A program made the position numbers and the translations under genes. Positions 34,865-46,600 of a DNA stretch of 64,000 nt are shown here, piece after piece. Under the pieces are notes generated by a model that saw nothing but the letters and a program-made list of their open reading frames with translations, was not told the DNA's origin and did no database searches. Positions within the stretch are counted from its first letter, which is position 1, and each line of letters begins with the position of its first letter. This stretch comes from Dongia sedimenti (lineage in GTDB: Bacteria; Pseudomonadota; Alphaproteobacteria; Dongiales; Dongiaceae), in NCBI GenBank assembly GCA_030715195.1, contig JAUYVI010000006.1:434001-498000 (forward strand), in the 5' to 3' direction.

Positions 34865-37800
34865 ATGGCAAACGACAGCACGCATGCCGGTCAAGTCTCG
34901 TCCGAGCAGGACACGACGCCGATCAACGACGGCTATTTCGCCGATGCGCAGGGCGAGGACGCATTCTTCGGCCCTGAGCAGCTGGCGCAGGCGCAAAAGG
35001 TCGTGCCGGTGCCTCCGGACCAGAACGTCGTCCGCGTTCAGGTCAATCCCGGCGAGATCATCGAGCTGAGTTCGCCGTTCGATCCGGGCGTGACGATGCT
35101 CGGCCGCGAAGCCGACGGCAACCTCGCCATCCGCGTCGGCGACGTCACGGTCATCCTGGTCGGCTTCGTCGAAGCCAATGCCGCCGCACCGGTGGTGGTG
35201 GAAACCTCCGACGGACAGCCGATCGACATTGCGACCCTGCTGGCTTCGACCGACCCCACCATCGACATTCAGACCGCCGCGGGACCCGGCGACGCCGGGC
35301 AGGGCGGCCAGGGCGCGGACAATACCGGCGCCTTTTTCGGGCAAGTCGGCCTCGGCAACGGCCTCGGCGGCTTGAACTCAGTCGGCGCGCAGGACCAGAC
35401 CCAGCTCTCCTACAGTCAGATCGACAACGCGATCCGCCTGGACCGCGAGGACGCGCTGCTGGCCACGACGGCGACGCCCTTCCGCGGCCTCTCCGAGCCG
35501 TTCCTGCGCGATCCGGTCCATCAGGGCGCGTTCATGAGCTTCGACAAGTTCATTCAGAAATACGACCAGTACGTGACCAACCACCCCGGTCAGGCTTGGG
35601 CGGATTTCGAGGGTACCCAGGCTACCGGCGACGATTTCGAGAGCTATCTCTCGCAGACCAGCTTCACCTCCGAGGTGGCCCACAGCTCGACCGAGTCCGA
35701 GCACTTCAGGATCGACAAGAGCGCGCTTGAAGCGTTCCTGCATGATCCCGACCATCCGATCACGTCGGACGGCAGCGCGCTGAAAGTCGTGATGCGGGAC
35801 GATGACACGACGGCCTTCGTGCTCCGTAAGTCCGACAATGCGCTGGTCCTGGTGTTTCACCTCCACGCGGTCGACGATCCAGACGCGACGTCAGGCACCG
35901 GAAATTTCCAGATCGACAGCTACTTGATCGACCGGCTCGATCACCCGGCGGCGGGCAACGACATTCTCTCGCTCGAAATTCCGTACCAGATCTTCATCCC
36001 GGTCGATCCGGAGAGCCAGGAAGAGACGCCGGAAAACCCGAACCCGCAAGAGACCATCGTTGGTTCGGGCTCGGCTTCGGTCGACGTCCTGGACGACATC
36101 CCCGTCGTGGGTCAGACCGATTACTATAGCTTTCTTCACGCCGGCAGCTACAAGGACGCCCTGGCCTGCTTCGACGTCCTGACGCACGGCAATATCTCGG
36201 ACTACCTCCTCACGCACAATGCCGGGCAGGTGGACGAGGACTATATTTTCGGCGGCAATCGCGACAAGGACAACGCTGCAGGTCCCGATGAGGACGACGC
36301 GCGCGGCGACACCATCGGCGATCGGTTCGTGGTCGGCCAGCTTCATGTCAATTTCGGCGCCGACGGCGCGTCCGGCCAGATTCCCAACGGCGATCATTTC
36401 TGGGAGCCTGATGGCGACCCAATCTTCACGGATGCCAACCCGCAGGCCCTGACCATCGCCGGCTACGCGGTCGGCTCCACGGTGCCGGGGCTCACTTCGC
36501 AGGGCCATGCGCTTGTCGTGCTGAAGCACGAGACGGTCGGCACGATCGAAATCCTGCAGGTCGGCTATCATCCCGACGCAGTGCCGGCCTTCGCCCGCGG
36601 CTCCGAATCCTGCGATACGGTCGTCTTCACCCTGCTGCTGCAGACCGGTCCGAACCTGCCGCTGATCCCGTTCGGTGGATTCGTCTTCGAGCAAAGCGAG
36701 CCACTGGATCATCCGGTGGCCGGCACGCTGGAGAGCAACCTCCAGCTGCTCTTCCCCATCATCGTGACCGACGATGACGGCGACCACCCGGTCGACTCGC
36801 TGAACATCGTCATCAACGTGAACGACGACGCACCGACCTTCCAGATCACCTATACCAATGAGGATCCGCAGAATTGCGACGTGCGGGACGACGTGCGGAC
36901 GTTGGACGTCAGCGGCGGCAACGTCGACCACTACACGACCAAGGATTACGGCCATGTCGATGAAGATTGGCTGAACGGCGGCGTCAGCAACGACGGCACC
37001 ATCCTCGCCAATGGCCCGGGCAACCATGACACCGACGGCTTCGGCGACGACAACGCCAACACGCTCGGCGACGACAAGGGCGGGCTTGAAGTCTGCGGCC
37101 AGATCAAGGTCAAGTTTGGCGCCGACGGTCCGTCGGACGCGGCCGGCAACGGCGAGCTCGGGTTGAAGACCTATGACATTCCGCTCAGCGGCCCCGAGCC
37201 TGCGTTCGTCAACGGCGACGGCCAGACGCTGACCTCGGACGGTAAGCCTCTGGTGGTGCTCGAGTCGGATGCGGGCCACCTGCTGGTTGGAGTCGCGGCT
37301 TCCGTCGTCCCGGGTGAAGGGCCCGAGGGATCGGATCTGATCATTCTGGCCCAGAAGGTCTTCGAGCTGAACCTGAACCCCGACACCGGCAAGTTCGAGT
37401 TCCAGCTCTGGGCCGCGATCGACCATGTTCCCAGCACGGTCGATGGCAACCCCGAAAGCAACCTAGTGCTGAGCTTCGACGTCGGCTTCGCCCAGGACTA
37501 CGACCTGGATCAGGTGCTGGGGGCCATCAACATCAAGGTCAACGACGACAAGCCGGAAGTCGGCATTACCTACTACAATGAAGCGCCCAAGGACGTTGGC
37601 GACAACGCCGTCCTCATTGAAAAGCACAAAGACACCGATTTCGGCCGGATCGACGAGGACTGGCTGAAGGATGGGGCTGCGGTGAAGGACGGCAGCTTCG
37701 AGGATCCGCACGTCGCGGGCACCTTCATCGCGCTGCCCGGCGGCAGCGACCAGCTCAACGGTTGGGTCATTGGCGGCGCCGGCGTCGACCACATCGGCAG

Positions 37801-40348
37801 CTATTGGCAAGCTTCGGAGGGCGGCCAGAGCCTCGACATGTCCAACCTCGACGCGGGCAGCATCTCGCGCGAGCTCACCGGGTTGACCGCCGGTCGGGAA
37901 TACACCGTCACCTTCGACATGGCGGGCAACCCCGATGGCGGTCCAACCGTCAAGAGCCTCAAGATCGAGGTGGGAGGCGCCTCCGCCGACTACGACTTCG
38001 ACACGACCGGCCACAGCAAGGCGGATATGGGCTGGCAGACGAAGTCCTTCACCTTCGTCGCCACCAGCGACACCGAGACGCTCACCTTCACCAGCCTGAC
38101 GCCCGGCGCCTATGGCCCGGCGCTCGACAACGTGAGCATCGTCTTCAACCACCCCGGCAACCAGGACCTGGACGCGAACGGCAACAGCAACGCCAATCAG
38201 TTCGGCGACGATTACGGCTCGAGTCATCTTTCCGGCCAGATCAACATGAAGTACGGCGCCGACGGTCCGGGCACCCAGTCGATCGGCTTGGCGACCGTCA
38301 CCGAGGCCAAGGACGCCGACGGCAACCAGCTCTACTCCGGCGGCCATGAGCTGACGGTGCTCACGACGACGGCGAGCAAGCTGGAAGTCGGTTACGACGG
38401 CGTCGTCGTCTTCACCCTCGCCCTCGACTCCAACGGCCATTTCGACTTCACGCAGTCGCTGCCGATCGATCACCCGATCAAGAGCCCGATCGAGGATAAC
38501 GTCTATCTCACCTTCAAGGCGGGCTCGATCTCCGACGGCGACGGCGACACGGCCGAGGCGGTGATCAAGATCCAGGTGAACGACGACACCCCCGAAGTCG
38601 GCATCGCCTATTACAACGAGACACCGGGCGAAGTGGTGGCCACCGTGGTCGGTCCATCGGACACGGTCGGCAAGGTCGATGAAGACTGGCTCAAGAACGG
38701 CAACCAGGACGAGGACGAGAACAACCTGCCCAATCCCGGCCAGAACGGCGACGACGAAGGCGGCACGCACCTCTCCGGTCAGATCACCCTCAACTACGGC
38801 GGAGACGGCCCGGGCAGCACGACGCTCGGCTTCGTCGGCGATCTCGGTACCAACCACATCTTTCCGGTGAAAGCCAAGGACGACAACGGTAACGACGTCG
38901 AGCTGAAGACGGCCGACGGCGATTCCGTGCTTGGCATCATCCAAAACGTCAACGGAAAGTCGATTCTGACCGGTGTCGTGAATGAAGCGCCGTACCTGGA
39001 CGTGGTCTTCAGGCTAGAGCTCAACACCGCGGCTGGGCCCGAGCAGGGCAAGTTCACCTTCGAGCTCAAGCAGCCGTTGCAACACTCGATCGGCGGCACC
39101 GAAGACAATCTGCTTCTCTCGTTCAACGCCGGCTCGATCACGGACGCCGACGGCGACACGAAGGCGATCACTATCAAGATTAACGTGAACGACGACGCGC
39201 CGCTTGCGATGAACGATAGCCAAGACTTCCTGGAGCCTGATCCAGACACGGGAGACATCCACGGCAACGTTCTCGAGAATGACAAGAAAGGTGCGGACGT
39301 CTATATCGCCTTTGTCAGCAACATCAACGGACCGAACAATCTGCCGAACGGCGTCGAAATCGACAACGGCGGGGGGCAGACTCTCGCCGGCATGAACGGC
39401 TTCCTGACGATCTATTCCAACGGCGACTATCACTACACGCCGAATATGGGCGGGGACTTGCCTGGTCCGGGCAATGACACTTTCACCTATACGCTGAAGG
39501 ATGCCGACGGCGACACGTCGACGGCAACCTTGACCTTCAATTATACGGGAGAAGTCGTCGTCAGCGAGCGCGTCGCCTTCGCGCCCGCCGGTCCGACGCA
39601 CGAGCCAGCCCCGCACTACGATCACGAGGTGACGGTCTCCGGCCTTCTCGGCCTCAATGGCATTGTCAGTTCGAAAGACACCTCGACCTATCACTTCGAG
39701 GACCCGACCGGCGGCCATGTGATCTCCGGGGGCGCCGGCAACGACTTCATCAACGTCACCGGCAACAAGGGCTCGCTCCTCCTGAGCGGCAATGGCGGCG
39801 ACGATATCATCCATGCCGGCAATGGCGGCGCCATTCTCAAGGGCGGCAACGGTGATGACACGCTGTTCGGCGGCACCAACGCGGACAGCTTCTACGGCGA
39901 TGCCGGCCACGATGCGATGTCGGGCGGCGACGGCAACGATACGTTCCATGTGGACGCCGACGATCTCGACGGCACCAACACGCTGGATGGCTTCCACACC
40001 ATCGACGGCGGCGATGGCATCGATACGGCCGATATCAGCGGCCTGAAGACCTTCGACTCAAGCCAGGCGGTGCGTCTCGAAAACGTTGAGCATCTTGCGC
40101 TCGAGGGCAACGCGGCCGGCGGCGGCGGGACCACCGTCACCCTGAGCTACGATGCCGCTTACGGCATCACCGAGGTCGGCGGCTTGCACCAGCTCAGCAT
40201 CACCGGCGACAAGGCCGATACCGTTTATCTGCAGTCGAGCGGCGGAAACACCTGGTCGGAGATCGGCAACACCCATGTCTACGAGTCCGGCGGCGCATCG
40301 AAGGTCACGGTGACTGTAGACCATGACGTCGCCGTGCAGCTCTCGTAG
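34865..40348 (+). CDS. Giant RTX adhesin with retention-like module and nested DUF642-like domain
   Basis: An acidic 1827-residue surface protein of the LapA/BapA type. Residues 1-140 are a retention-like module ending DPTIDIQTAAGPG, with the TAAG tetrapeptide at 137-140 that LapG cuts in LapA. Four modules of about 230 residues follow, marked by VDEDYIF, VDEDWLN, IDEDWLK and VDEDWLK near residues 455, 697, 928 and 1271, each with LSGQI..FGADGP and VNDDAP-type borders (T1SS-143-like). The third contains an inserted DUF642/choice-of-anchor-C-like domain (about 940-1095). A VCBS-like module, calcium-binding RTX repeats (GGAGNDFI, GGNGDDTLFGG, about 1615-1700) and a C-terminal export region follow. 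Secretion by a type I system is expected from the family; none is encoded nearby. Confidence 0.88.
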   Translation: MANDSTHAGQVSSEQDTTPINDGYFADAQGEDAFFGPEQLAQAQKVVPVPPDQNVVRVQVNPGEIIELSSPFDPGVTMLGREADGNLAIRVGDVTVILVGFVEANAAAPVVVETSDGQPIDIATLLASTDPTIDIQTAAGPGDAGQGGQGADNTGAFFGQVGLGNGLGGLNSVGAQDQTQLSYSQIDNAIRLDREDALLATTATPFRGLSEPFLRDPVHQGAFMSFDKFIQKYDQYVTNHPGQAWADFEGTQATGDDFESYLSQTSFTSEVAHSSTESEHFRIDKSALEAFLHDPDHPITSDGSALKVVMRDDDTTAFVLRKSDNALVLVFHLHAVDDPDATSGTGNFQIDSYLIDRLDHPAAGNDILSLEIPYQIFIPVDPESQEETPENPNPQETIVGSGSASVDVLDDIPVVGQTDYYSFLHAGSYKDALACFDVLTHGNISDYLLTHNAGQVDEDYIFGGNRDKDNAAGPDEDDARGDTIGDRFVVGQLHVNFGADGASGQIPNGDHFWEPDGDPIFTDANPQALTIAGYAVGSTVPGLTSQGHALVVLKHETVGTIEILQVGYHPDAVPAFARGSESCDTVVFTLLLQTGPNLPLIPFGGFVFEQSEPLDHPVAGTLESNLQLLFPIIVTDDDGDHPVDSLNIVINVNDDAPTFQITYTNEDPQNCDVRDDVRTLDVSGGNVDHYTTKDYGHVDEDWLNGGVSNDGTILANGPGNHDTDGFGDDNANTLGDDKGGLEVCGQIKVKFGADGPSDAAGNGELGLKTYDIPLSGPEPAFVNGDGQTLTSDGKPLVVLESDAGHLLVGVAASVVPGEGPEGSDLIILAQKVFELNLNPDTGKFEFQLWAAIDHVPSTVDGNPESNLVLSFDVGFAQDYDLDQVLGAINIKVNDDKPEVGITYYNEAPKDVGDNAVLIEKHKDTDFGRIDEDWLKDGAAVKDGSFEDPHVAGTFIALPGGSDQLNGWVIGGAGVDHIGSYWQASEGGQSLDMSNLDAGSISRELTGLTAGREYTVTFDMAGNPDGGPTVKSLKIEVGGASADYDFDTTGHSKADMGWQTKSFTFVATSDTETLTFTSLTPGAYGPALDNVSIVFNHPGNQDLDANGNSNANQFGDDYGSSHLSGQINMKYGADGPGTQSIGLATVTEAKDADGNQLYSGGHELTVLTTTASKLEVGYDGVVVFTLALDSNGHFDFTQSLPIDHPIKSPIEDNVYLTFKAGSISDGDGDTAEAVIKIQVNDDTPEVGIAYYNETPGEVVATVVGPSDTVGKVDEDWLKNGNQDEDENNLPNPGQNGDDEGGTHLSGQITLNYGGDGPGSTTLGFVGDLGTNHIFPVKAKDDNGNDVELKTADGDSVLGIIQNVNGKSILTGVVNEAPYLDVVFRLELNTAAGPEQGKFTFELKQPLQHSIGGTEDNLLLSFNAGSITDADGDTKAITIKINVNDDAPLAMNDSQDFLEPDPDTGDIHGNVLENDKKGADVYIAFVSNINGPNNLPNGVEIDNGGGQTLAGMNGFLTIYSNGDYHYTPNMGGDLPGPGNDTFTYTLKDADGDTSTATLTFNYTGEVVVSERVAFAPAGPTHEPAPHYDHEVTVSGLLGLNGIVSSKDTSTYHFEDPTGGHVISGGAGNDFINVTGNKGSLLLSGNGGDDIIHAGNGGAILKGGNGDDTLFGGTNADSFYGDAGHDAMSGGDGNDTFHVDADDLDGTNTLDGFHTIDGGDGIDTADISGLKTFDSSQAVRLENVEHLALEGNAAGGGGTTVTLSYDAAYGITEVGGLHQLSITGDKADTVYLQSSGGNTWSEIGNTHVYESGGASKVTVTVDHDVAVQLS

Positions 40349-40690
40349 AATGAGACTGTGACACGATAGTGTGAGTAGGGCGGCGCCTCACATTCGGCAC
40401 CGCCCTCTTGCAAAATCGGGTGAGAATCAATAGCTTACCGCAGTTCTAGGGGAGATTCGGGGGCACTTCCAACCTTCGCAAGGCCGTTTCGGCCGTGCTC
40501 ACAAGCCGATTTAGATCGAATTTTCCCGAAAATGCGATCGACCTTACATGGTCGTGTGCTTGTTTGGGGTCCCGTCGGATTGTAGGGGTCTGACCGATGT
40601 GGTCTTCTCTCTGTCAGGTCGCGCCCGGGCTGGGATTGAGGATCGGCGCTCGGGAAACGCGGCAACAGTTTTTCTCAAAAGGGGTCAACA
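40349..40690. other. Intergenic region between the two RTX adhesin genes
   Basis: The 342-bp gap holds a hairpin close to the first adhesin stop and then an A+T-richer section around 40505-40550 before the second start. The two genes therefore probably have separate transcripts. No promoter boxes could be assigned with confidence and no small gene is supported. Confidence 0.5.
40377..40406 (+). terminator. Hairpin after the first RTX adhesin
   Basis: An 11-base-pair stem with one mismatch (AGGGCGGCGCC and GGCACCGCCCT, loop TCACATTC) lies 28 bp after the stop codon. There is no clear T run after it, so it may be a terminator or an mRNA-stabilising hairpin. Confidence 0.5.
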
Positions 40691-43600
40691 ATGGCCAACG
40701 ACGCCAGCAACCATCCGCAGAACTCTTCTGACGCCGACATGACTGTCAGCGGCGATCACGCGGAGTTCGATGCCGTTCAGCTCGCGCAGGCCGATACGCC
40801 GCCGAAGCAGGGCGAAACGCCGGCGCAGAAGACCGCGGCCATCCCGGCAGTGCCCAACGGCACCGTGCATGTGCAGATCCCGCAGGGTGAGAAGGTGGTG
40901 CGCGTCGCGGTCGCCAATGGCGAGACCGTGATCCTGCCGCCGCCGTTCGACGACCAGGGCGCGCTCGCCGCCAAGGAAGGCAACGGCAACCTGGCGATCA
41001 AGGTCGGCGACATCACCGTCATTCTCGAAGGCTATCAGCAGACCTTGAACGACACCGGCAACCCGGTGGTGCTGAAGGACGAGCAGGGCGACACGATCGA
41101 CGTCGCCGTGGTCCTGGCCTCGACCGACCCGAACCTCGACATCACCACCGCCGCCGGTCCGGCCGCGGGCGCGCAGGGCGCCGACAACACCGGCGCTTTC
41201 TTCGGGCAGTTCGGCCTCGGCGCCGGCCTCGGCGGCCTGAATGCCGTCGGCGTGCTCGACCAGACCGCGCTGCAATACAAGCTGATCGACAACAGCATCC
41301 TGCAGGAGCGCGCCGACGAGCTCACGCCGCCGGACAATCCGGTCATCGTCACCCCGCCGCCGCCGCCCGGCCCCGGCGACAATCCGCTCCAGTTCGTGGT
41401 CAAGGGCACCGCGGTCGATGAAGGCGCGCTTTCTACCGGCAGCCACGCCGGCTCGCCCGACGAGGTGACCAAGGGCACCATTAACATCGAAGCCAAGGAC
41501 GGCGTGCAGACCGTCACCATCGGTGGCGTTCCCGTCGATCTGACCAACCCGGGCAACACGCCGCCGATCGTCGGCCAGTTCGGCACGCTGGTGATCACCG
41601 GCTGGGATCCGGCCACCGGCAACCTCACCTACACCTACACGCTGACCACCAACGATCCGAACCACCCCCAGCAGGGCACCGACTCCCTGCCCGGTGAAAA
41701 ATTCCCGATCGTCGCGACCGATACCGATGGCGACAGCGATACCGGCGATCTCGATATCGTCATCGTCGATGACGTGCCGAAGGCCGCGAACGACCACATC
41801 AGCATCGGCAACGCCAACAGCCACAGCTCGACCGCGGCCGAGAATGTCGAGGGCAACGACGTGTTCGGCGCCGACGGCAAGATCGCCGGCGGCGGCGTGG
41901 TCGGCGTGATCGCGGGCTCCAGCGGCGCCGCGTCCACGACCGGTGCGGGCACCGACATCCATGGCCAGTACGGCACGCTGCATCTCAACGCCGACGGCAC
42001 CTACACCTATACCCGCGACAATGGCAATCCGCTGACCGCCAGCGACACCTTCACCTACACGATCAAGGACGGCGACGGCGACAACTCGACTGCGATCCTG
42101 ACCATCGACATCAAGGACAGCAAGATCGAGATCACCGATCTCACCCCGAAGGCCGATGGCGGCGACGTCAAGGTGGACGAGGACGATCTGGGCGCACGCG
42201 GCGCGGGTGAATCCCTCGGCAGCGACGGCAAGGACTCGACCACCCAGAGCGGTGACTTCAAGATCAGCGCCCCGGACGGGGTGCAGAATCTGTCGATCGA
42301 CGGCCATGCCGTGATCACCAACGGCGTGTTCACCGCGACCAGCTTCACCACCGGCCTCGGCAACACCCTGAACGTGACCGGCTACGATTCCGTCACGGGT
42401 AAAATCACCTACAGCTACACGCTGCTGGACAACGAGAACCACACCTCGGCCAACGGCGAGAACAGCCTGTTCGAAGACCTCAACGTGCTGGTCACCGACA
42501 AGGACGGCGACAGTGCGAGTGGTACGCTCAGCGTGAACATCGTCGATGACGTGCCGACGGCGAAGAACGACACCGATGCCGTTGCTGCTGGCGGCACCTC
42601 CACCGACGGCAACGTGATCACCGGTGCCAACACGACCTCGGGTGCTGCCGGTGCGGACGTGAAGGGCGCGGACAATGCGACCGTCTCGGCGGTCGTGGGG
42701 GCGAAGTCCTCGGACAGCGACGCCAGCAACGACCTGGTGGTGCAGGGCCAGTACGGCACGCTGACCATGAAGGGCGACGGCAGCTACACCTACACCCGTG
42801 ATGCGGGTTCGCCGGGCGGCGTCACCGACACCTTCACCTACACGCTGAAGGACGCGGACGGCGACAGCAGCGACGCGACCCTCACCATCAACGTCGGCGA
42901 CGACAAGCCGACGGTGGATGCGCCGGACGCCGACGGCATGACCAAGGTCTACGAGAAGGGCCTGCCGACCGGTTCGGGCGAGCTGGCCGACGGCAATGCC
43001 GGCAACAACAGCGACACGTCGGAGACCGTCAGCGGCACGATCAGCTACACCGAGGGCGACGCTCCGGCCGTCATCACCATCCAGGGCAAGGACGGCCCGG
43101 TTGCGGTGACCGTGGGTGCGACCATCGTCGGCGCCGACGGCACGTTGACCATCACCTCGGTGGGCGGCGGCAGCATCGGCTACACCTACACGCTGACCAC
43201 CAACACGAACGGCGACGCGACCACCGACAGCTTCGCGGTTTCGATCACCGACAAGGACGGCGACAACGCCTCCGACAACCTGGTGATCAAGATCGTCGAT
43301 GACGTGCCGACCGCGCGGGCCGACACCGACAGCGTCGGCAACCAGCAGTCCACGGATGGCAACGTCATCACCGGCGTCGGCACGACCTCGGGCTCGGTCG
43401 GTGCCGACACCAAGGGTGCGGACGGCGCGAGCGTCTCGGCGGTGTCGAGCAACGGCACCGGGTCTTCGGACACCGATGCCAGCAACGGCTTCACCGTCCA
43501 GGGCACCTACGGCAAGCTGACCATGAGCGCCGACGGGACCTACACCTACACCCGCGACACCGACAGCCCGCTGACCGCGTCCGAAACCTTCAAGTACACC

Positions 43601-46600
43601 CTGACGGACGGCGACGGCGACCCCAGCGAGACCACGCTGACGATCAACATCAACGACAGCAAGATCGAGATCAAGGACCTGACCCCGAAGGCCAATGGCG
43701 GCGACGTCAAGGTGGACGAGGACGATCTCTCGGCCGGCCGCGGCGCTGGCGAATCCGCTGGCAGCGACACCACGCCGGAATCGACCACCCAGGGCGGGAC
43801 CTTCACGATCAACTCGCCGGACGGAGTGCAGAACCTCTCGGTCGGCGGCCATGCCGTGATCACCAACGGCGTGTTCACCGCGACCAGCTTCGATACCGGT
43901 CTCGGCAACAAGCTCAACATCACCGGATACGACGCCAACACCGGCACGGTGACCTACTCGTACGAGCTGAAGGACAACGAGACCCACACCTCGGCCAACG
44001 GCGAGAACAGCCTGTTCGAAGACTTCGACGTGACCGTCACGGATAAGGATGGCGACAGCGCGAGCGACACGCTCTCGGTCAACATCATCGACGACGTGCC
44101 GACGGCGAAGAACGACACCGACAGCATCGCCACAGGCGGCACGACCGCGACCGGCAACGTGATCACCGGCGCCGACACGACCTCGGGTGCGGCCGGTGCG
44201 GACGTGAAGGGCGCGGACAATGCGACCGTCTCGGCGGTCGTGGGGGCTAAGTCCTCGGACAGCGACGCCAGCAACGACTTGGTGGTGCAGGGCCAGTACG
44301 GCACGCTGACCATGAAGGGCGACGGCAGCTACACCTACACCCGTGACGCGGGTTCGCCGGGCGGCGTCACCGACACCTTCACCTACACGCTGAAGGACGC
44401 GGACGGCGACAGCAGCGACGCGACCCTCACCATCAACGTCGGCGACGACAAGCCGACGGTGGATGCGCCGGACGCCGACGGCATGACCAAGGTCTACGAG
44501 AAGGGCCTGCCGACCGGTTCGGGCGAGCTGGCCGACGGCAATGCCGGCAACAACAGCGACACGTCGGAGACCGTCAGCGGCACGATCAGCTACACCGAGG
44601 GCGACGCTCCGGCCGTCATCACCATCCAGGGCAAGGACGGCCCGGTTGCGGTGACCGTGGGTGCGACCATCGTCGGCGCCGACGGCACGTTGACCATCAC
44701 CTCGGTGGGCGGCGGCAGCATCGGCTACACCTACACGCTGACCACCAACACGAACGGCGACGCGACCACCGACAGCTTCGCGGTTTCGATCACCGACAAG
44801 GACGGCGACAACGCCTCCGACAACCTGGTGATCAAGATCGTCGATGACGTGCCGACCGCGCGGGCCGACACCGACCTGGTCAGCAACGACACCAACAAGG
44901 CCGAAGGCAACGTCATCACCGGCGTCGGCACGACCTCGGGCTCGGTCGGTGCCGATACCAAGGGTGCGGACGGCGCGAGCGTCACCAAGGTCGACGGCTA
45001 CAACGGCTCGACCGACAACACGCCGAACAACGGTTTCAGCGTCGTCGGCCAGCACGGCACGCTGACCATGAACCCGGACGGGAGCTACACCTACACCCGG
45101 TTCAACAGCGATCCGCTGAAGGCGGTCGATACCTTCAACTACACGATCACCGACGGTGACGGCGATCCCAGCACGACCACGCTGAAGGTCACGATCAGCG
45201 ACGAAGGCTGCAACATCACCGACCTGACGCCGGAGGCCAATGGCGGCGACACCCTCGTGGACGAGGGCGCTCTCCTCGCGTCGCGCGGTGCCGGCGAGTC
45301 TGCCGGCAGCGACGGCCAGGGCTCGACCAAAGGCGACGGCGATTTCACCATCAACGCGCCGGACGGGGTGCAGAACCTCTCGGTCGACGGCCATGCGGTG
45401 ATCACCAACGGCGTCTTCGCCGCGACCACGTTCACCACCGGCTTCGGCAACACCATGTCGATCACCGGCTATGACTCGACGACCGGCAAGGTCACCTACA
45501 ACTACACGCTGAACGACAACGAGAACCATGCCTCGGGCAACGGCCAGAACAGCCTTTACGAGGATCTCAATGTCAGCCTGACCGACAAGGACGGCGACAA
45601 TGCGACCGGCACGCTCTCGGTCAACATCGTGGACGACGTCCCGGTGGCGCAGGACGGCACCAAGGTGATGGGCACGGATCCGCAGAAGAACAACGTGCTG
45701 CTGATCCTGGACACCACCGGGTCGATGGCGGAGCCCTATCCGACCGCCACCTCGTCCACCAACAAGCTGCAGTTCGAGGTCCAGGCGGCCCAGAACCTGC
45801 TCAACGCCTACCTGGCGGCCGGCGGCGGCGATCCGAACAACGTCCGGGTGCAGATCGTCACCTTCTCGATCGACGGTCACAACCAGACGACGCAGTGGAT
45901 CAGCGTCGCCGATGCACTGAACATGCTGAACAACATCGGCAACCAGACGCCGGACGGGAACACCAACTACGACGCCGGCATCGCCAGCGCGTTGAACGTC
46001 TCATGGACGTCCGGCGGTCCGATCGCCGGTGCTGCCAACAGCGCCTACTTCTTCTCGGACGGCCTGCCGAACGAGAACAACGACGGCACTGACGGCCTCA
46101 ACGGCGCGCAGATGACCCAGTGGCTCAACTACCTCAACAGCAACGACATCAACGCCTATGCGATCGGCATGGGCGCGCCGCAAGGCTCGGCCATGGACGC
46201 CGAGCTCGACAAGATTGCCTATGACGGCCGTGGGAACGGAACCGACACCGAGTCGATCAACGTGACCGATCCGAACTCGCTGACCGCGCAGATCGTCGCC
46301 ACCATCGGCACCAAGGCCGGTGGCAACCTGGTCGGCGATCTCGGCGGCAAGTACGGCGCCGACGGTCCGGGCGAGGTCCACTCGGTCACGCTGAACGGCA
46401 AGACCTACACGTTTGACGGTGCGAACGCGGTCACCGCCTCGGCCAGCGGCTCCGGCACCTTCACCTTCGACGCCGCGACCCACGTCCTGACCATCACCAA
46501 CACGACCGGTGTGTTCACCGTCGATATGGACAACGGCGCCTACAGCTACGTCGCGAAGGGCGGCACCGAGGCCAATGTGACGGTCGGCTGGACGCTGATC

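Noticed and set aside
42541..45640. Regular repeats that might suggest a CRISPR array or tandem non-coding repeats
   Set aside because: The repeats keep reading frame, change mostly at silent positions and encode VCBS-like domains. Units are hundreds of bases long.
40685..45880. A 1731-codon open frame on the minus strand opposite the second adhesin gene
   Set aside because: It mirrors the repeats of the real gene. It exists because the high G+C content and codon pattern keep stop codons out of the opposite strand. Its translation is a repetitive, Arg/Gly/Val-rich sequence without family features.
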